A DNA stretch of 64,000 nucleotides from Phycisphaerae bacterium (GCA_002717655.1 PBAY01000039.1:186001-250000), one strand, 5' to 3'. Counted from the first letter of the stretch, positions 43,125-53,659 are shown. Translations and numbers: made by a program. Notes: generated from the sequence alone by a model not told the origin.

Positions 43125-45095
43125 ATGCAAGAAAACAATGCCAGAGAAGCTGTTCCAATCGTTGCGCATGCAGAGCCCCGGGAAGTATCTCTGGCCGTGG
43201 CGGGAGAGATCGCCCGCACGATCAATGAGTGTGCAGAGGCGGGGCGCTCATGCGTTCTTGGATTGGCTACTGGTTCGACTCCACTGACGGTGTATGAAGA
43301 ACTGGTCAGGATGCATCGCGATGAAGGGTTGTCCTTTGCCAATGTGATCACCTTCAATCTTGATGAGTATTACCCGATGCATCCGGAGGAGCTGCAGAGT
43401 TACCACCGTTTCATGCATGAGAATCTGTTTGATCACATCGACATTGATCCATCCAATGTCAATATTCCCAATGGTCTGACGGCTGAAGATGATCTCAATC
43501 AGTATTGCCAGGACTATGAAGCAAGAATCAGGAAAGCAGGAGGTATCGACCTTCAGCTTCTGGGTATTGGACGTACTGGCCATGTCGGGTTCAACGAGCC
43601 AGGTTCGAGTCGTCTCAGCCGAACCCGTCTGATTACGCTGGATCGAACCACCCGACTCGATGCCGCCAGCGACTTCTTTGGCGAGCAGCATGTACCTCGC
43701 CGGGCGATCACGATGGGCGTGGGCACTATTCTTGATGCAAGACGCATCTGTCTTCTGGCCTTTGGCGAACGAAAGTCGGAGATCATTCGATGTGCCGTCG
43801 AGGAACCAATTACGGAATCCGTGGCGGCGTCATTCCTTCAGGAGCATCCCAACGCAACGTTCTATCTTGATGATGCAGCAGCAGCAGCACTGACGCGATT
43901 CCGCTGTCCATGGACGCTTGGCCCGATCGACTGGAATGTCGACAATATCCACGCTGCCACCATCTGGTTGGCTCAACAGACAGGTAAGCCGATCCTCAAG
44001 CTGACCGATGAGGACTACAACGAGCATTCGCTTCAGGATCTCGTCGCACAACATGGACCGGCGTATGACATCAACTTGAATGTCTTCCGCAGACTGCAGC
44101 GGACCATTACGGGATGGCCCGGGGGAAAGCCCGCGGGACGCAAGCGTGATGGAGATCTTTCCCGCGCCGGCGATGAGATCTTTCCGAAGACCATTCTTAT
44201 TTTCTCACCGCATCCTGATGACGATGTGATTTCGATGGGGGGCACGTTGCTGCGCCTGGTGGAGCAGGGGCATGAGGTCCATGTTGCCTATCAGACTTCG
44301 GGAAACATCGCGGTATTCGACGACGATGCCATCAGCGCAGTCGACTTCGTCCGTGACTTCTCAGCCATGTTTCAGGTCGATGAGAAGCGTGTGCAGGACA
44401 TCGACGACCATGTCGAGACGTTTCTCAGAAACAAGAAGCCAGGCCAGATCGACAGTGCGGAAGTGCAGGGGATCAAGACGCTCATTCGTCGGAATGAGGC
44501 GAGGACGGCGACACGGGCATGTGGCGTGAAAGGCGAGAACCTCCATTTTCTCGACATGCCTTTCTATGAAACGGGCCGCATCAGGAAATCACCGTTGACG
44601 TCTGCGGATCTCGACATCATCAAAGATCTGCTTCGGCGGTTGAAGCCACATCAGATCTATGCGGCAGGCGATCTGTCGGATCCGCATGGCACACATCGAA
44701 CCTGTCTTCAGGCCATATTCGACTCGGTCAACCAGCTTCAGGGCGAAGAATGGATGGAACCTCTTCAGGTCTGGCTGTATCGAGGCGCCTGGCAGGAATG
44801 GGAACCGGATCAAATCCAAATGGCGGTACCACTGAGCCCACAGGAACTTGAACGCAAGATCAACTCGATCTTCAAACATGAGTCTCAGAAGGACAAGGCG
44901 CTCTTCCCAGGTTCTGATGCCCGTGAGTTCTGGCAGCGGGCGGAAGATCGCAATCGGGCAACGGCCGAACTCTACAACCAGCTTGGTCTGGCGGAATATG
45001 AAGCGATCGAAGCATTTGTTCAGTGGACTCCAGCAGAAACCGGGCTTGGCAAGCAGATTGGTCAGAAGGCCTGCGATCAGACGACTCTAAAATGA
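43125..45095 (+). CDS. nagB: Glucosamine-6-phosphate deaminase fused to PIG-L deacetylase domain
   Basis: A 656-residue two-domain protein. Residues 1-320 are NagB, which converts glucosamine-6-phosphate to fructose-6-phosphate and ammonia: LGLATGSTPLTVYEELVRM, then VITFNLDEYYPM, and LLGIGRTGHVGFNEPGSS. Residues 355-656 form a PIG-L/LmbE-type zinc deacetylase domain with SPHPDDDVISMGGTL and DPHGTHRTC metal motifs. Such fusions are known in Bacteroidetes-type NagB; a deacetylating step on GlcNAc-6-phosphate is a natural guess, but unproven. ATG 43125 is preferred because conserved sequence begins there (AAGGTG ribosome-like site). In-frame codons upstream to 42792 cross the terminator. ppk1 follows 19 bp downstream. 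Confidence 0.93.
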   Translation: MQENNAREAVPIVAHAEPREVSLAVAGEIARTINECAEAGRSCVLGLATGSTPLTVYEELVRMHRDEGLSFANVITFNLDEYYPMHPEELQSYHRFMHENLFDHIDIDPSNVNIPNGLTAEDDLNQYCQDYEARIRKAGGIDLQLLGIGRTGHVGFNEPGSSRLSRTRLITLDRTTRLDAASDFFGEQHVPRRAITMGVGTILDARRICLLAFGERKSEIIRCAVEEPITESVAASFLQEHPNATFYLDDAAAAALTRFRCPWTLGPIDWNVDNIHAATIWLAQQTGKPILKLTDEDYNEHSLQDLVAQHGPAYDINLNVFRRLQRTITGWPGGKPAGRKRDGDLSRAGDEIFPKTILIFSPHPDDDVISMGGTLLRLVEQGHEVHVAYQTSGNIAVFDDDAISAVDFVRDFSAMFQVDEKRVQDIDDHVETFLRNKKPGQIDSAEVQGIKTLIRRNEARTATRACGVKGENLHFLDMPFYETGRIRKSPLTSADLDIIKDLLRRLKPHQIYAAGDLSDPHGTHRTCLQAIFDSVNQLQGEEWMEPLQVWLYRGAWQEWEPDQIQMAVPLSPQELERKINSIFKHESQKDKALFPGSDAREFWQRAEDRNRATAELYNQLGLAEYEAIEAFVQWTPAETGLGKQIGQKACDQTTLK

Positions 45096-45114
45096 ATGTA
45101 CGCGGTGAGATGAG

Positions 45115-47298
45115 ATGAAATCTCGAACAGGTGATCAAAACAAAGCGGTTCCGAAACAGACGGGGCAGGTTCAAGGATCTGATGCTTTGAATCCGGACTG
45201 CTTTGTCGGTCGTGATCTTTCGTGGCTTCAATTCAATCACAGGGTCATCGCGGAGGCTGCTGAACAAGAGAAACCTCTGTTTGATCGTCTCCAGTTCATG
45301 GCGATCAGCTGCTCCAATCTGGATGAGTTCTTCATGAAACGGATTGCCTTGTTGCGTAAGAGGATTGCAACAGGCCTGGAGAAGCAGACCCATGACGGGA
45401 TGTCCGTCCGCATGCAGTTGAAGGCCTGTCGTGAGGAAGTCAACAGGCTTCAAGCATGGCAGGCGGATCTCTGGACCAGCGAGCTTGAACCAAGTCTACG
45501 CAAAGAAGGGGTCCGAATAGCGAGTTGGGGTGACTTGAGTCACGAACAACGAGGCCGGCTTGACAGTTGGTTTCATGAGATGGTCTTTCCGATTCTGACT
45601 CCACTCGCCGTGGACCCCGGCCATCCCTTCCCATTCATCTCAAATCTATCCATGAATCTCGGCGTACTACTTTCAGATCCGGGCAGTGATCGGCTTCGAT
45701 TTGCACGGGTGAAGGTTCCGGATGGTCTCCCCGAATGGGTTGGTTTGTCATCGGATGGTGTCGGAACGATTGATGGCAGTCCGCCTCTTGACGTGATTCC
45801 TATTCAAGAGGTGATCGAGCGTAATCTTCACGAAATCTTCCCTGGAATGGAGATTCACGAGACGCTCTTCTTCCGAGTCACGCGAGGAGCAGGGCTGGAA
45901 GAAGATGATGAAGACATTGAGGATTTGATGGAGTTCGTCCAGGAGTCCCTCAGACATCGAAGATTTGCAGAGGCGGTTCGCCTTGAGACGCCTCTGGTTG
46001 CTTCATCTCGAATTGTTGCGTTGCTTCTGGATGAACTTGAGCTTGAGCCAGCTGAGCATTATGCCCACGCAGGTCTGCTCGATTACACCTGTCTGAAATC
46101 ACTGGCGAAGGTCGATGCGCCTCATCTGAGGAGTACAAGATGGCAGCCCGTTCCACCGCCACTGCTGCGGGATCAGGAACAGGACATCTTCTCCGTCATT
46201 CGTGAGAACGATATCTTCGTCAATCATCCCTACGAGTCGTTTGATTCCTCTGTTGAACGGTTCATTCACGCAGCTGCAGTTGATCCTGATGTGCTGGCGA
46301 TCAAACAATGTCTGTATCGAACGGATATCGATTCACCATTCATCAAGAGTCTGATCGCAGCGGCTGACAGTGGTAAGCAGGTTTCATGCATTGTGGAGCT
46401 TCGTGCCAGATTCGATGAGGATCAGAACCTGCAGCTAACTCGACTGCTGGAGAAGCATGGTATTCATGTGGCTTATGGCATGATGGGTTACAAGACACAT
46501 GCGAAGGCTTCACTGGTCATCAGACGTGAAGAAGGCAGGCTTCAGGCCTATGGGCATATCGGAACCGGGAACTACCATTCCATTACGGCTCGCCAATACA
46601 GCGATGTGGGAATACTGACATCCTGCAAGACGATCACGGATGATCTGATCGAGATCTTCAACTTTCTGACTGGTCGTTCGCGACACAGCGATTACCAAAG
46701 TCTTCTCGTTGCACCTGTAACCATGCGAAACAGGTTCCTTGGACTGATCGATCAGGAAATTGAAGCAGCAAAGGCCGGCAATCCATCTCGAATCTGGGCC
46801 AAGATGAATCAGCTGGAAGATCCTGAGATCATGGCTCGGCTTATTCAGGCTTCTCAGGCTGGTGTAGAGGTGCAGTTGGTCATCAGAGGTTTCTGTTGTC
46901 TGCGGCCTGGCGTACCGGGGATATCCGAAAACATACGCATCATTTCCGTGATCGGTCGTTTCCTCGAGCACTCCAGGATCTTTCATTTTGCCTCAGGTTC
47001 CGAAGACCCACTGGATGGTGAATGGTTCATCGGTTCGGCCGACTGGATGAAAAGGAATCTGGATGGCCGAGTCGAAATTGTCGTACCAGTTATGGATGCG
47101 GCGGCGCGACATCGATTGAATCGAATCATGATGGTCAACATGAATGACAGGCATGACGCGTGGGAGATGAAGCCAGATGGCTCCTATTACCCACTTCGTC
47201 TGGAATCAGGCCGTAAAGAACAGACGGAACCCTCCGGTACATTTGATCTGCTTTGCCGGGATGCCAGAGAAGCTGATGCCGGGCGTATGGAATCCTAG
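45115..47298 (+). CDS. ppk1: Polyphosphate kinase 1
   Basis: Membrane-associated enzyme that polymerises ATP gamma-phosphate into polyphosphate. The 727-residue protein has the PPK1 domain order N-head-C1-C2: DLSWLQFNHRVIAEAAEQ near the start, FVNHPYESFDSSVERF, then AIKQCLYRTDIDSPFIKSL and ARFDEDQNLQLTRLLEKHG. The phosphorylated His is in MMGYKTHAKASLVIRR and the second in AYGHIGTGNYHS. A TAAAAT box lies at the end of nagB, but cotranscription with nagB is equally likely. sixA follows within 21 bp. Confidence 0.96.
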   Translation: MKSRTGDQNKAVPKQTGQVQGSDALNPDCFVGRDLSWLQFNHRVIAEAAEQEKPLFDRLQFMAISCSNLDEFFMKRIALLRKRIATGLEKQTHDGMSVRMQLKACREEVNRLQAWQADLWTSELEPSLRKEGVRIASWGDLSHEQRGRLDSWFHEMVFPILTPLAVDPGHPFPFISNLSMNLGVLLSDPGSDRLRFARVKVPDGLPEWVGLSSDGVGTIDGSPPLDVIPIQEVIERNLHEIFPGMEIHETLFFRVTRGAGLEEDDEDIEDLMEFVQESLRHRRFAEAVRLETPLVASSRIVALLLDELELEPAEHYAHAGLLDYTCLKSLAKVDAPHLRSTRWQPVPPPLLRDQEQDIFSVIRENDIFVNHPYESFDSSVERFIHAAAVDPDVLAIKQCLYRTDIDSPFIKSLIAAADSGKQVSCIVELRARFDEDQNLQLTRLLEKHGIHVAYGMMGYKTHAKASLVIRREEGRLQAYGHIGTGNYHSITARQYSDVGILTSCKTITDDLIEIFNFLTGRSRHSDYQSLLVAPVTMRNRFLGLIDQEIEAAKAGNPSRIWAKMNQLEDPEIMARLIQASQAGVEVQLVIRGFCCLRPGVPGISENIRIISVIGRFLEHSRIFHFASGSEDPLDGEWFIGSADWMKRNLDGRVEIVVPVMDAAARHRLNRIMMVNMNDRHDAWEMKPDGSYYPLRLESGRKEQTEPSGTFDLLCRDAREADAGRMES

Positions 47299-47318
47299 AT
47301 CGAACATGGAGCATGCTC

Positions 47319-47822
47319 ATGCCTCGACTTCTTCTGATGCGTCATGCCAAATCAAGCTGGTCCGATCCTCGGATGTCCGATCATGACCGTCCACTCAACA
47401 AACGGGGGCGTGCTGCAGCACCCCGGATGGGTCGATGGTTGCAGGAGCAGGGACTTCGCCCGGAGCGAATCTTCGCTTCAACAGCCAACCGAGCCAGCAC
47501 GACTGCTCGCCTGCTTGCGGAAACGTTCGAAAATCCGCCAGAGGTGGAGCACTTTCGAGATCTGTATCACGCCACACCGGACGAGATGATCGATGTTCTG
47601 GCCACCCATGGCGGGGATGCTGAAGTTGTGATGGTTGTCGCGCACAACCCTGGAATCGAGGACTTCATCAGCGAGATGACGACGAAGGTCGAATTCTGTC
47701 CGACAGCGGTAATTGCAGTCATCGACTTCGAGGTTCCATGGATTGATCTTCTGGTCGAAGCGAAGGGACTGCTGCAATCGCTCTGGCGCCCCAAGGAACT
47801 GCCTGCTGATCAGGCTTCGTAG
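47319..47822 (+). CDS. sixA: Phosphohistidine phosphatase SixA-like
   Basis: A 167-residue histidine phosphatase. The catalytic His is in [14 protein letters not shown], with [33 protein letters not shown] and the second His in [12 protein letters not shown]. SixA removes phosphate from phosphohistidine in phosphotransfer proteins, and the family also includes small-molecule phosphatases. GGAG at 47308-47311 favours ATG 47319 over ATG 47313. Pairing with ppk1, as here, is seen in other bacteria, but no functional link is shown. The 3' end overlaps the convergent epimerase by 13 bp. Confidence 0.9.
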   Translation: MPRLLLMRHAKSSWSDPRMSDHDRPLNKRGRAAAPRMGRWLQEQGLRPERIFASTANRASTTARLLAETFENPPEVEHFRDLYHATPDEMIDVLATHGGDAEVVMVVAHNPGIEDFISEMTTKVEFCPTAVIAVIDFEVPWIDLLVEAKGLLQSLWRPKELPADQAS

Positions 47823-48826
47823 TAGGACAGATACCAGTCGACGAAATTGCGAACGCCTTGCTCGACACTTGTTGCAGGTTTGTAATCGAGGTTGTTGGCG
47901 AGATCCGAAGTGTCTGCCCAGGTGGCAGGGATGTCCCCGGGCTGCATGGGAAGCATGTTCTTCTCGGCCTTTCTGCCGAGGCAATCTTCGAGCACCTCGA
48001 TGTAGTGCATCAATTCAACCGGTTGGCTGTTGCCGATGTTGTAGATCCGCCATGGTGCATGGCTGACCGCGGGATCCGGATGATCGGTGTCGTAATCGGA
48101 GGCAGGCGCGGCGGGCTGATCGAGAACACGAACGATACCTTCGACAATGTCCTCGACATAGGTGAAATCACGCTTGTGCTTTCCATGATTGAAGACATCG
48201 ATGGGTTTGCCTGCAAGAATCGCCTTGGCAAAGAGGAAGAGGGCCATGTCAGGTCGACCCCAGGGGCCATAGACCGTGAAGAAACGAAGGCCAGTGGTTG
48301 GCAGATCAAACAGACTGCTGTACGAGTGAGCCATCATCTCATTCGCTCGCTTGGTCGCGGCATACAGCGTGATGGGATGATCCGCACCCTTGTGTTCCGT
48401 GAATGGCATTCCGGTATCACTGCCATAGACCGATGACGTCGAGGCATAGACCAGATGCTCGATGCCATGATGCCGACAACCTTCCAGAACATGAAGGAAA
48501 CCGGTGATGTTCGATTCGGTATACACATGCGGGCATTCGAGCGAATAACGAACACCTGCCTGGGCAGCGAGATGAACGACCCGATCAAATCCACCATTAG
48601 CGAAAGCGGCGTCCATTGCTTCACGATCCGCGAGATCGGCCTTGATGAAACGAAACCGATCGGCATCCGGCCGGGATTGGATACGTTCTAATCGAGCTTC
48701 CTTGAGTGTGGGATCGTAATAGTCATTGACGTTGTCAAGACCAATGACCTCATCACCACGATCAAGCAACCGATGTGTCGTAAATGAGCCGATGAATCCG
48801 GCGGCCCCGGTAACCAGGACTTTCAT
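47810..48826 (-). CDS. NAD-dependent epimerase, UDP-glucuronate 4-epimerase type
   Basis: A 338-residue extended short-chain dehydrogenase. The NAD loop is [20 protein letters not shown], followed by [18 protein letters not shown], which is characteristic of UDP-glucuronate 4-epimerases (CapI/GAE-like). The catalytic set is Ser in [10 protein letters not shown] and Tyr/Lys in [16 protein letters not shown]. It probably makes UDP-galacturonate for the polysaccharide cluster that starts here. An AGGAGA ribosome site lies about 6 nt before the ATG and can pair with TCTCC upstream. Confidence 0.9.
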   Translation of the reverse strand: MKVLVTGAAGFIGSFTTHRLLDRGDEVIGLDNVNDYYDPTLKEARLERIQSRPDADRFRFIKADLADREAMDAAFANGGFDRVVHLAAQAGVRYSLECPHVYTESNITGFLHVLEGCRHHGIEHLVYASTSSVYGSDTGMPFTEHKGADHPITLYAATKRANEMMAHSYSSLFDLPTTGLRFFTVYGPWGRPDMALFLFAKAILAGKPIDVFNHGKHKRDFTYVEDIVEGIVRVLDQPAAPASDYDTDHPDPAVSHAPWRIYNIGNSQPVELMHYIEVLEDCLGRKAEKNMLPMQPGDIPATWADTSDLANNLDYKPATSVEQGVRNFVDWYLSYYEA

Positions 48827-48832
48827 GAAACG

Positions 48833-48849
48833 TCTCCTGAATTTGGAGA
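48833..48849 (-). promoter_or_regulatory. Hairpin that can mask the epimerase ribosome site
   Basis: On the minus-strand transcript, TCTCC (48849-48845) and GGAGA (48837-48833, the Shine-Dalgarno) form a 5-bp stem with a 7-nt loop. A TACCAT -10-like box lies about 29 nt before the ATG. Short stem; could be chance. Confidence 0.3.
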
Positions 48850-48880
48850 GATGGTAACACTATGTGTTTCGGCGTGATGA

Positions 48881-50677
48881 TCAGGATTCATCGCTGCCGG
48901 CGAGTTCGCGGAAGAGCTCGCAGCGATCATGCAGTTCGTCCCAGGAGCCGGAATCAACGATCCGTCCTTTTTCAAGGACGATGATTCGATCACAGAACCG
49001 GATGGTCGACAACCGGTGGGCGATGATGACGACGGTGCGGTTGTCGGATTCCGACTGAATGCCAGCCATGACGGATTGCTCTGTCTTGGTGTCGAGCGCA
49101 CTTGTGGCTTCATCCAGAAACAGTATTGAAGGGTTGGCATAGATTGCCCGTGCAATTCCAAGACGTTGGATTTGCCCTCCACTGAGCCTAACGCCTCGTT
49201 CACCGACGTGAGTCGCATATCCATTCGGCAGATCATTCATGATGAAATCATGAATACCGGCAATCGAAGCAGCTTGGGCAAGTCTTTCCTGATCAGGTGC
49301 AGTATTGCCGGTGCCAAGCAGGATGTTCTTCGCAATGCTGTTGTCCGACAAGAAGATGTGTTGAGGAACATAGCCAAGTTCCTGCTGCCAACCGCGAAGA
49401 TGTGAACGGCTTATGACGTTGTCGTCGACCTTCATGGTTCCGGTGCTCGGTTCAAGCAAACCAAGCAGAATGTCCACCAATGTGGTCTTGCCGGCTCCAG
49501 TTGGTCCGACGATTGCAAGAGAATCGCCACGCTTGATCCTGAGATTGATTGCATCAAGCACCCTGGCGTTGTTCTCGTCATATTCAAAGGAGACATCATC
49601 CAGAACGATTTCATCTTCAAAAGGCACTGGCTTGATCGGCGCCGGATCCGATGGGTTGCTGCTGGTCTCGTTGAGATCAGCAGCGACGACATCCAGACTT
49701 GCAGTCGAGGAGCGTATGTTCGCGACAGCGACAAACACCTGAGACAAGGCGGGCATCAATCGGTATCCAGCCATGGCGAATACCGAAACGGTAGGGATGA
49801 TCTCACTGACGCCCTTTGATGTGCCAAGCAGGATCAGGACGATTGCCAGCATTCCGCCAAACGCAACGCTCTCCAGAAGGTACCGGGGAGTTCCGGCAAT
49901 CACGATCCTTCGTGAACTCATTCGTGCAACCATGTGCCCTGGTGGGGAGAAGGCATTGACGTAGGCATCCTCAAGACCACCAAGTTTGGCTTCCTTGATC
50001 CCGCCAAAGGCTTCATTCGTTACTCGATAGCACTCCTCATTCGCAGCTACGATCCGTTTGCCTATCTGTGTCAATGCCTTGCGACTGACCAGAAACACCA
50101 AGGCGTAGGTTCCGGCAAACAGGATGGCCAGTCCGATCGATACAGCCCAGTTGATGTAGATCAGCAGCAGCAGGATCAGTGCGATCGAAATCAATTTCGA
50201 TAGAAGAATCACACTCGGAAGAATCAGTCCAGTCACGATCTGACGAACTTCCTGATAGATGTTCCTGGTGAAGTCAGCACTGTTCCTGGTCAGGAAGAAG
50301 CGGTAGGGACGATTCAGATATGACTCGAAGAGTCGTCGTGAAATGGAGAAGCTTCGCATCCAGGAGAACCTGGCCTGAGCCCAAAGACTGAGTGCATTGA
50401 CAAGGTTCACCAGGAGAAACAGGGCAAGGACCACAACTCCTGCCATGATCAGGAAGGATCGATCGCTTGTGAAACCAAAGGTCTGATAGGCCCATTCGGT
50501 GAACCAGATGCCATGGATGGCTTCTGGTCTCTCGAGTAGCGCCATGAACGGCAGGATCGAGCCAATCGAAACTACTTCAAGACATGCTTGCCCGATCATC
50601 AGCGTGATCAGCAGCCACAGCTGCTTTCGCTCATGACGTTCCAGAAGGCCATAGGTAGTGCTTGCAAGCTGTTTCAT
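48881..50677 (-). CDS. ABC exporter, PglK/MsbA-type lipid-linked sugar flippase
   Basis: A 598-residue half-transporter with six transmembrane helices (residues 15-320) and a C-terminal ATPase: Walker [21 protein letters not shown], signature [17 protein letters not shown], Walker [18 protein letters not shown] and switch His IIAHRLSTI. The N-terminus and [10 protein letters not shown] tail resemble PglK-type flippases, which turn undecaprenyl-linked oligosaccharides across the membrane. Its place inside the polysaccharide cluster supports that role. Multidrug or lipid A export are alternatives. Confidence 0.88.
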   Translation of the reverse strand: MKQLASTTYGLLERHERKQLWLLITLMIGQACLEVVSIGSILPFMALLERPEAIHGIWFTEWAYQTFGFTSDRSFLIMAGVVVLALFLLVNLVNALSLWAQARFSWMRSFSISRRLFESYLNRPYRFFLTRNSADFTRNIYQEVRQIVTGLILPSVILLSKLISIALILLLLIYINWAVSIGLAILFAGTYALVFLVSRKALTQIGKRIVAANEECYRVTNEAFGGIKEAKLGGLEDAYVNAFSPPGHMVARMSSRRIVIAGTPRYLLESVAFGGMLAIVLILLGTSKGVSEIIPTVSVFAMAGYRLMPALSQVFVAVANIRSSTASLDVVAADLNETSSNPSDPAPIKPVPFEDEIVLDDVSFEYDENNARVLDAINLRIKRGDSLAIVGPTGAGKTTLVDILLGLLEPSTGTMKVDDNVISRSHLRGWQQELGYVPQHIFLSDNSIAKNILLGTGNTAPDQERLAQAASIAGIHDFIMNDLPNGYATHVGERGVRLSGGQIQRLGIARAIYANPSILFLDEATSALDTKTEQSVMAGIQSESDNRTVVIIAHRLSTIRFCDRIIVLEKGRIVDSGSWDELHDRCELFRELAGSDES

Positions 50678-50858
50678 GACGCGTTCTGCGTGGATGATAG
50701 GCGGGGATGCCGAAGGAGGTCAGATTTCCCGATGGCGGTTGACTTGGCCCTCAGAAGCTCAATGGGAGACGCCCCTCCAGCAGGATCCTCTGCCCACCTG
50801 TTGTCTCGGTATGCTGGGACAATCACAGTCTTTGACTCAATGCCCGGAGAAGCACACC

Positions 50859-51461
50859 ATGGCCGGCCTTTCTTCAAACTCGATCCATGAATCAGCCATC
50901 GTCGATGATGGGGCGACCATCGGTGAGGGCACTCGAGTGTGGCATTTTGTCCACGTCTGTGCAGGTGCGGTCGTAGGATCCGGGTGTTCACTTGGTCAGG
51001 GTGTCTATGTCGGCAACGATGTGGTCATCGGCAACAACGTGAAGATCCAGAACAACGTATCTGTCTATGACAGTGTTCGGTTGGAAGACGATGTCTTCTG
51101 TGGACCCAGCATGGTCTTCACCAATGTGTACAACCCAAGGTCAGCGGTATCGCGCAAGGATGAATATCGTGAGACCTTTGTGCGCAAGGGAGCCACCCTC
51201 GGAGCCAACTGCACCGTCGTATGCGGGATCGAGATCGGTGAGGGTGCATTCATCGGAGCTGGTGCGGTTGTGAACAGGGATGTGCCTGCTTGGGCGTTGA
51301 TGGTGGGTGTACCTGCTCGGCAGATCGGATGGATGAGCGCTCACGGCGAGCAACTTGATATGCCACTGCATGGAAACGAAGTCACCGTGTGTCCTCACAC
51401 CGGTGATGAATATCAGTTGAAGGATCAGGTGCTGTCGCGAGTCGCTTCAGGCGGCAACTGA
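50859..51461 (+). CDS. WbpD/WlbB-like sugar N-acetyltransferase
   Basis: A 200-residue left-handed beta-helix (hexapeptide) acetyltransferase. Hexapeptide repeats begin at [20 protein letters not shown] and continue through [20 protein letters not shown]. The [20 protein letters not shown] segment is typical of WbpD/WlbB, which acetylates the 3-amino group of UDP-2-acetamido-3-amino-2,3-dideoxyglucuronate. ATG 50859 has GGAGAAG 6-7 nt upstream; in-frame codons before it do not look like this fold. A TATGCT (50810-50815) may be part of its promoter. It faces the WbpB-like gene 14 bp away. Confidence 0.9.
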   Translation: MAGLSSNSIHESAIVDDGATIGEGTRVWHFVHVCAGAVVGSGCSLGQGVYVGNDVVIGNNVKIQNNVSVYDSVRLEDDVFCGPSMVFTNVYNPRSAVSRKDEYRETFVRKGATLGANCTVVCGIEIGEGAFIGAGAVVNRDVPAWALMVGVPARQIGWMSAHGEQLDMPLHGNEVTVCPHTGDEYQLKDQVLSRVASGGN

Positions 51462-51475
51462 ATTCCAGCACGTAC

Positions 51476-52528
51476 TCAGTAGGACAATGGCAGCGCTTCA
51501 GGCTTTCCATTGCGTGCGGATCGGTAGCAGGCGATGAGAAGTTCAAGGCTCTTGAGTCCTTCCCGCCCATCCGTCAACGCCGTTTCTTCACCTCGAAGTG
51601 TCTGGATCACGTTCTGATAGAACGGAGGGTGACCATGACCATAGACGCTGGTGGTTTCATAGTTCGATTCTGCGATCAACTGATCATCAGGATGTTCATC
51701 CGCGAAGTTCCATTCCTGGATCTCATTGACGGCCACCCCGCCGATTCGAACCGTGCCAGTCTCGCCGAGTACCGTGATCGAACCTTCGAGGTTCTTGGGA
51801 TAGGTGCACATCGTGGTGGCCACCGTGCCGAGGGCTCCTGATCGCCATCGAACATTGACCACAGCCGTGTCTTCTACCTCGATGTCCCGTGCTCTGGTTT
51901 CGGTGAATGCTGAAACACGTTCAACGGGACCGATCATCCAGTCGAGCAGATCGACGTAGTGACTGGCCTGATTCATGAGGGCGCCGCCGTCATACTCCCA
52001 GGTGCCTCGCCACGCAGCGGTGTCGTAGTATTCCTGAGGTCTGGTCCAGAAGACGTTGAGTGCAACAAGGTGGATGCGGCCGAAACGGCCACCTTCAATT
52101 GCGCGTTTGAGCAGTTGCAACGTGGCATTGCGACGGTTCTGCTTGACGACAAATAGATCAACGCCGGCATCATCACAGGCGCGAACCATGTCCAGTCCAT
52201 CCTGCCAGCGAGTGGCCATCGGCTTCTCAGTCATGACCGGGATGCCGGCCTGAGCGCATTGGATGGTCTGTCGAGCATGAACTCCACTTGGGGTACAGAT
52301 ACTGACCAGATCCAGTTGGCCTGCCTCGAGCATCTTGTCGAGCGATTCAAATCGAGCGACGGATTCATCGGCATCCATCGCGTCCATGGCGGCTTGATCA
52401 TGGTCACAGAGGGCCACGAGTTCGCAGTCGGCTTCATTGGCCTTGATGGCGCCAAGATGCTTCTGGGCGATGCGGCCGCAGCCGACAATTCCAATACGAA
52501 TTCTTCGATTTGACAGTGGATTGCTCAC
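51476..52528 (-). CDS. WbpB/WlbA-like sugar 3-dehydrogenase (Gfo/Idh/MocA)
   Basis: A 350-residue NAD-dependent oxidoreductase. The Rossmann start is IRIGIVGCGRIAQKHLGAI, followed by ALCDHDQAAM, and EKPMATRWQDGLDMV carries the catalytic EKP Lys. NQASHYVDLLDWMIGPVERV fits WbpB/WlbA, which oxidises C3 of UDP-GlcNAcA before transamination. GTG 52528 is chosen because a TATCCT box ends 7 nt before it and the conserved fold begins just after. Longer in-frame codons to 52573 would cross that box. The matching acetyltransferase and aminotransferase genes flank it. Confidence 0.9.
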   Translation of the reverse strand: MSNPLSNRRIRIGIVGCGRIAQKHLGAIKANEADCELVALCDHDQAAMDAMDADESVARFESLDKMLEAGQLDLVSICTPSGVHARQTIQCAQAGIPVMTEKPMATRWQDGLDMVRACDDAGVDLFVVKQNRRNATLQLLKRAIEGGRFGRIHLVALNVFWTRPQEYYDTAAWRGTWEYDGGALMNQASHYVDLLDWMIGPVERVSAFTETRARDIEVEDTAVVNVRWRSGALGTVATTMCTYPKNLEGSITVLGETGTVRIGGVAVNEIQEWNFADEHPDDQLIAESNYETTSVYGHGHPPFYQNVIQTLRGEETALTDGREGLKSLELLIACYRSARNGKPEALPLSY

Positions 52529-52535
52529 GTATTGA

Positions 52536-52541
52536 AGGATA
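52536..52541 (-). promoter_or_regulatory. Start-proximal -10 box of WbpB-like gene
   Basis: TATCCT on the minus strand, 7 nt before GTG 52528; no Shine-Dalgarno. Confidence 0.45.
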
Positions 52542-52626
52542 ACGCATAGCCATGCAGATAGCCCTGTAAGCATTGGATTAAAGGTGTTTGCGACGTAATT
52601 AATGAGTTTGGATCAGCGCACCCGTG

Positions 52627-52632
52627 TATACT
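52627..52632 (+). promoter_or_regulatory. Start-proximal -10 box of the main polysaccharide operon
   Basis: TATACT ends 7 nt before ATG 52640. It would start the run epimerase, aminotransferase, asnB, acetyltransferase, sulfotransferase. No Shine-Dalgarno. Confidence 0.5.
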
Positions 52633-52639
52633 GCCGCCC

Positions 52640-53659
52640 ATGGATCTAGCTGGAAAACGCGTCTTGTTGATCGGTGGTGCGGGGCTTATCGGCTCACATA
52701 CGGTTGATCGACTTCTGGCAGAAGAGGTCGAGGAGATCCGCATCTTCGACAATTTCACTCGTGGCTCCAGAGAGAACCTCGCCGAGTCCTTGCCTGATTC
52801 TCGAGTGAACATCTTTCCTCTGGGTGGAGATGTGTTGCATCAGGACATCCTGGAGGCCGCGTGTGATGGAATTGATGGTGTCTTTCACTTTGCGGCTTTG
52901 TGGCTTCTGCATTGCCATGAGTTCGAGCGATCAGCCTTCAAGGTCAACATCGAGGGAACCTTCAATGTCCTGCAGGCCTGCATTCGTACTGGGGTGAAGC
53001 GGCTGGTGTATTCCTCCTCTGCATCGGTTTATGGTGACGCTGTTTCCGAGCCGATGGTCGAGGACACGCATCCCTACAACAATCAGAATTTCTACGGCGC
53101 AACAAAGATCGCAGGCGAGCACATGTGCAGAAGCCTGTACCACCGCCACCGCGATTCAGACAAGCACTTCGATTATGTCGGTCTGCGATACATGAACGTC
53201 TATGGACCACGACAGGATTATCGAGGGGCCTACATCGCCGTCATCATGAAGATGCTGGATCGGATTGATGAGGGTCTTTCTCCTGTGATCTTCGGGGATG
53301 GATCCGAGGCATTCGACTTCATCGCGGTCGAGGACTGTGCACTGGCCAACGTCTGTGCCATGAAATCAGAGGCGACAGATCGGTTCTACAACGTCGGTAC
53401 CGGTACCAGAACGTCACTCAAGGAGCTGGCGGAGCGACTCTTGATTCTCACTGACTGCGACAAGCCGATTGAATATGCTGATCGCAGCCAGGCCACGCTT
53501 GTACGAAATCGAATTGGATGCCCGAAGCGGGCTTCCGAAGAGATCGACTTCACGGCACAGGTGACACTTGATGATGGCCTGCGTCAGCTGATCGAGTGGC
53601 GTTCTGCGCACAAGCTCGAAACCGAGGCTCGCAGACGAGCTGTTGGTATCGAGGGATGA
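52640..53659 (+). CDS. NAD-dependent sugar-nucleotide epimerase/dehydratase
   Basis: A 339-residue extended SDR enzyme. The NAD loop is LLIGGAGLIGSHTVDRLLAE, the Ser motif YSSSASVYGDAVSEPM, and the Tyr/Lys motif NFYGATKIAGEHMCRSLY, with GLRYMNVYGPRQDYRGAY downstream. It looks like a UDP-sugar 4-epimerase or a related decarboxylase/reductase; the exact substrate is not clear. It leads the plus-strand polysaccharide operon, with the next gene overlapping by 4 bp (ATGA). Confidence 0.88.
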   Translation: MDLAGKRVLLIGGAGLIGSHTVDRLLAEEVEEIRIFDNFTRGSRENLAESLPDSRVNIFPLGGDVLHQDILEAACDGIDGVFHFAALWLLHCHEFERSAFKVNIEGTFNVLQACIRTGVKRLVYSSSASVYGDAVSEPMVEDTHPYNNQNFYGATKIAGEHMCRSLYHRHRDSDKHFDYVGLRYMNVYGPRQDYRGAYIAVIMKMLDRIDEGLSPVIFGDGSEAFDFIAVEDCALANVCAMKSEATDRFYNVGTGTRTSLKELAERLLILTDCDKPIEYADRSQATLVRNRIGCPKRASEEIDFTAQVTLDDGLRQLIEWRSAHKLETEARRRAVGIEG

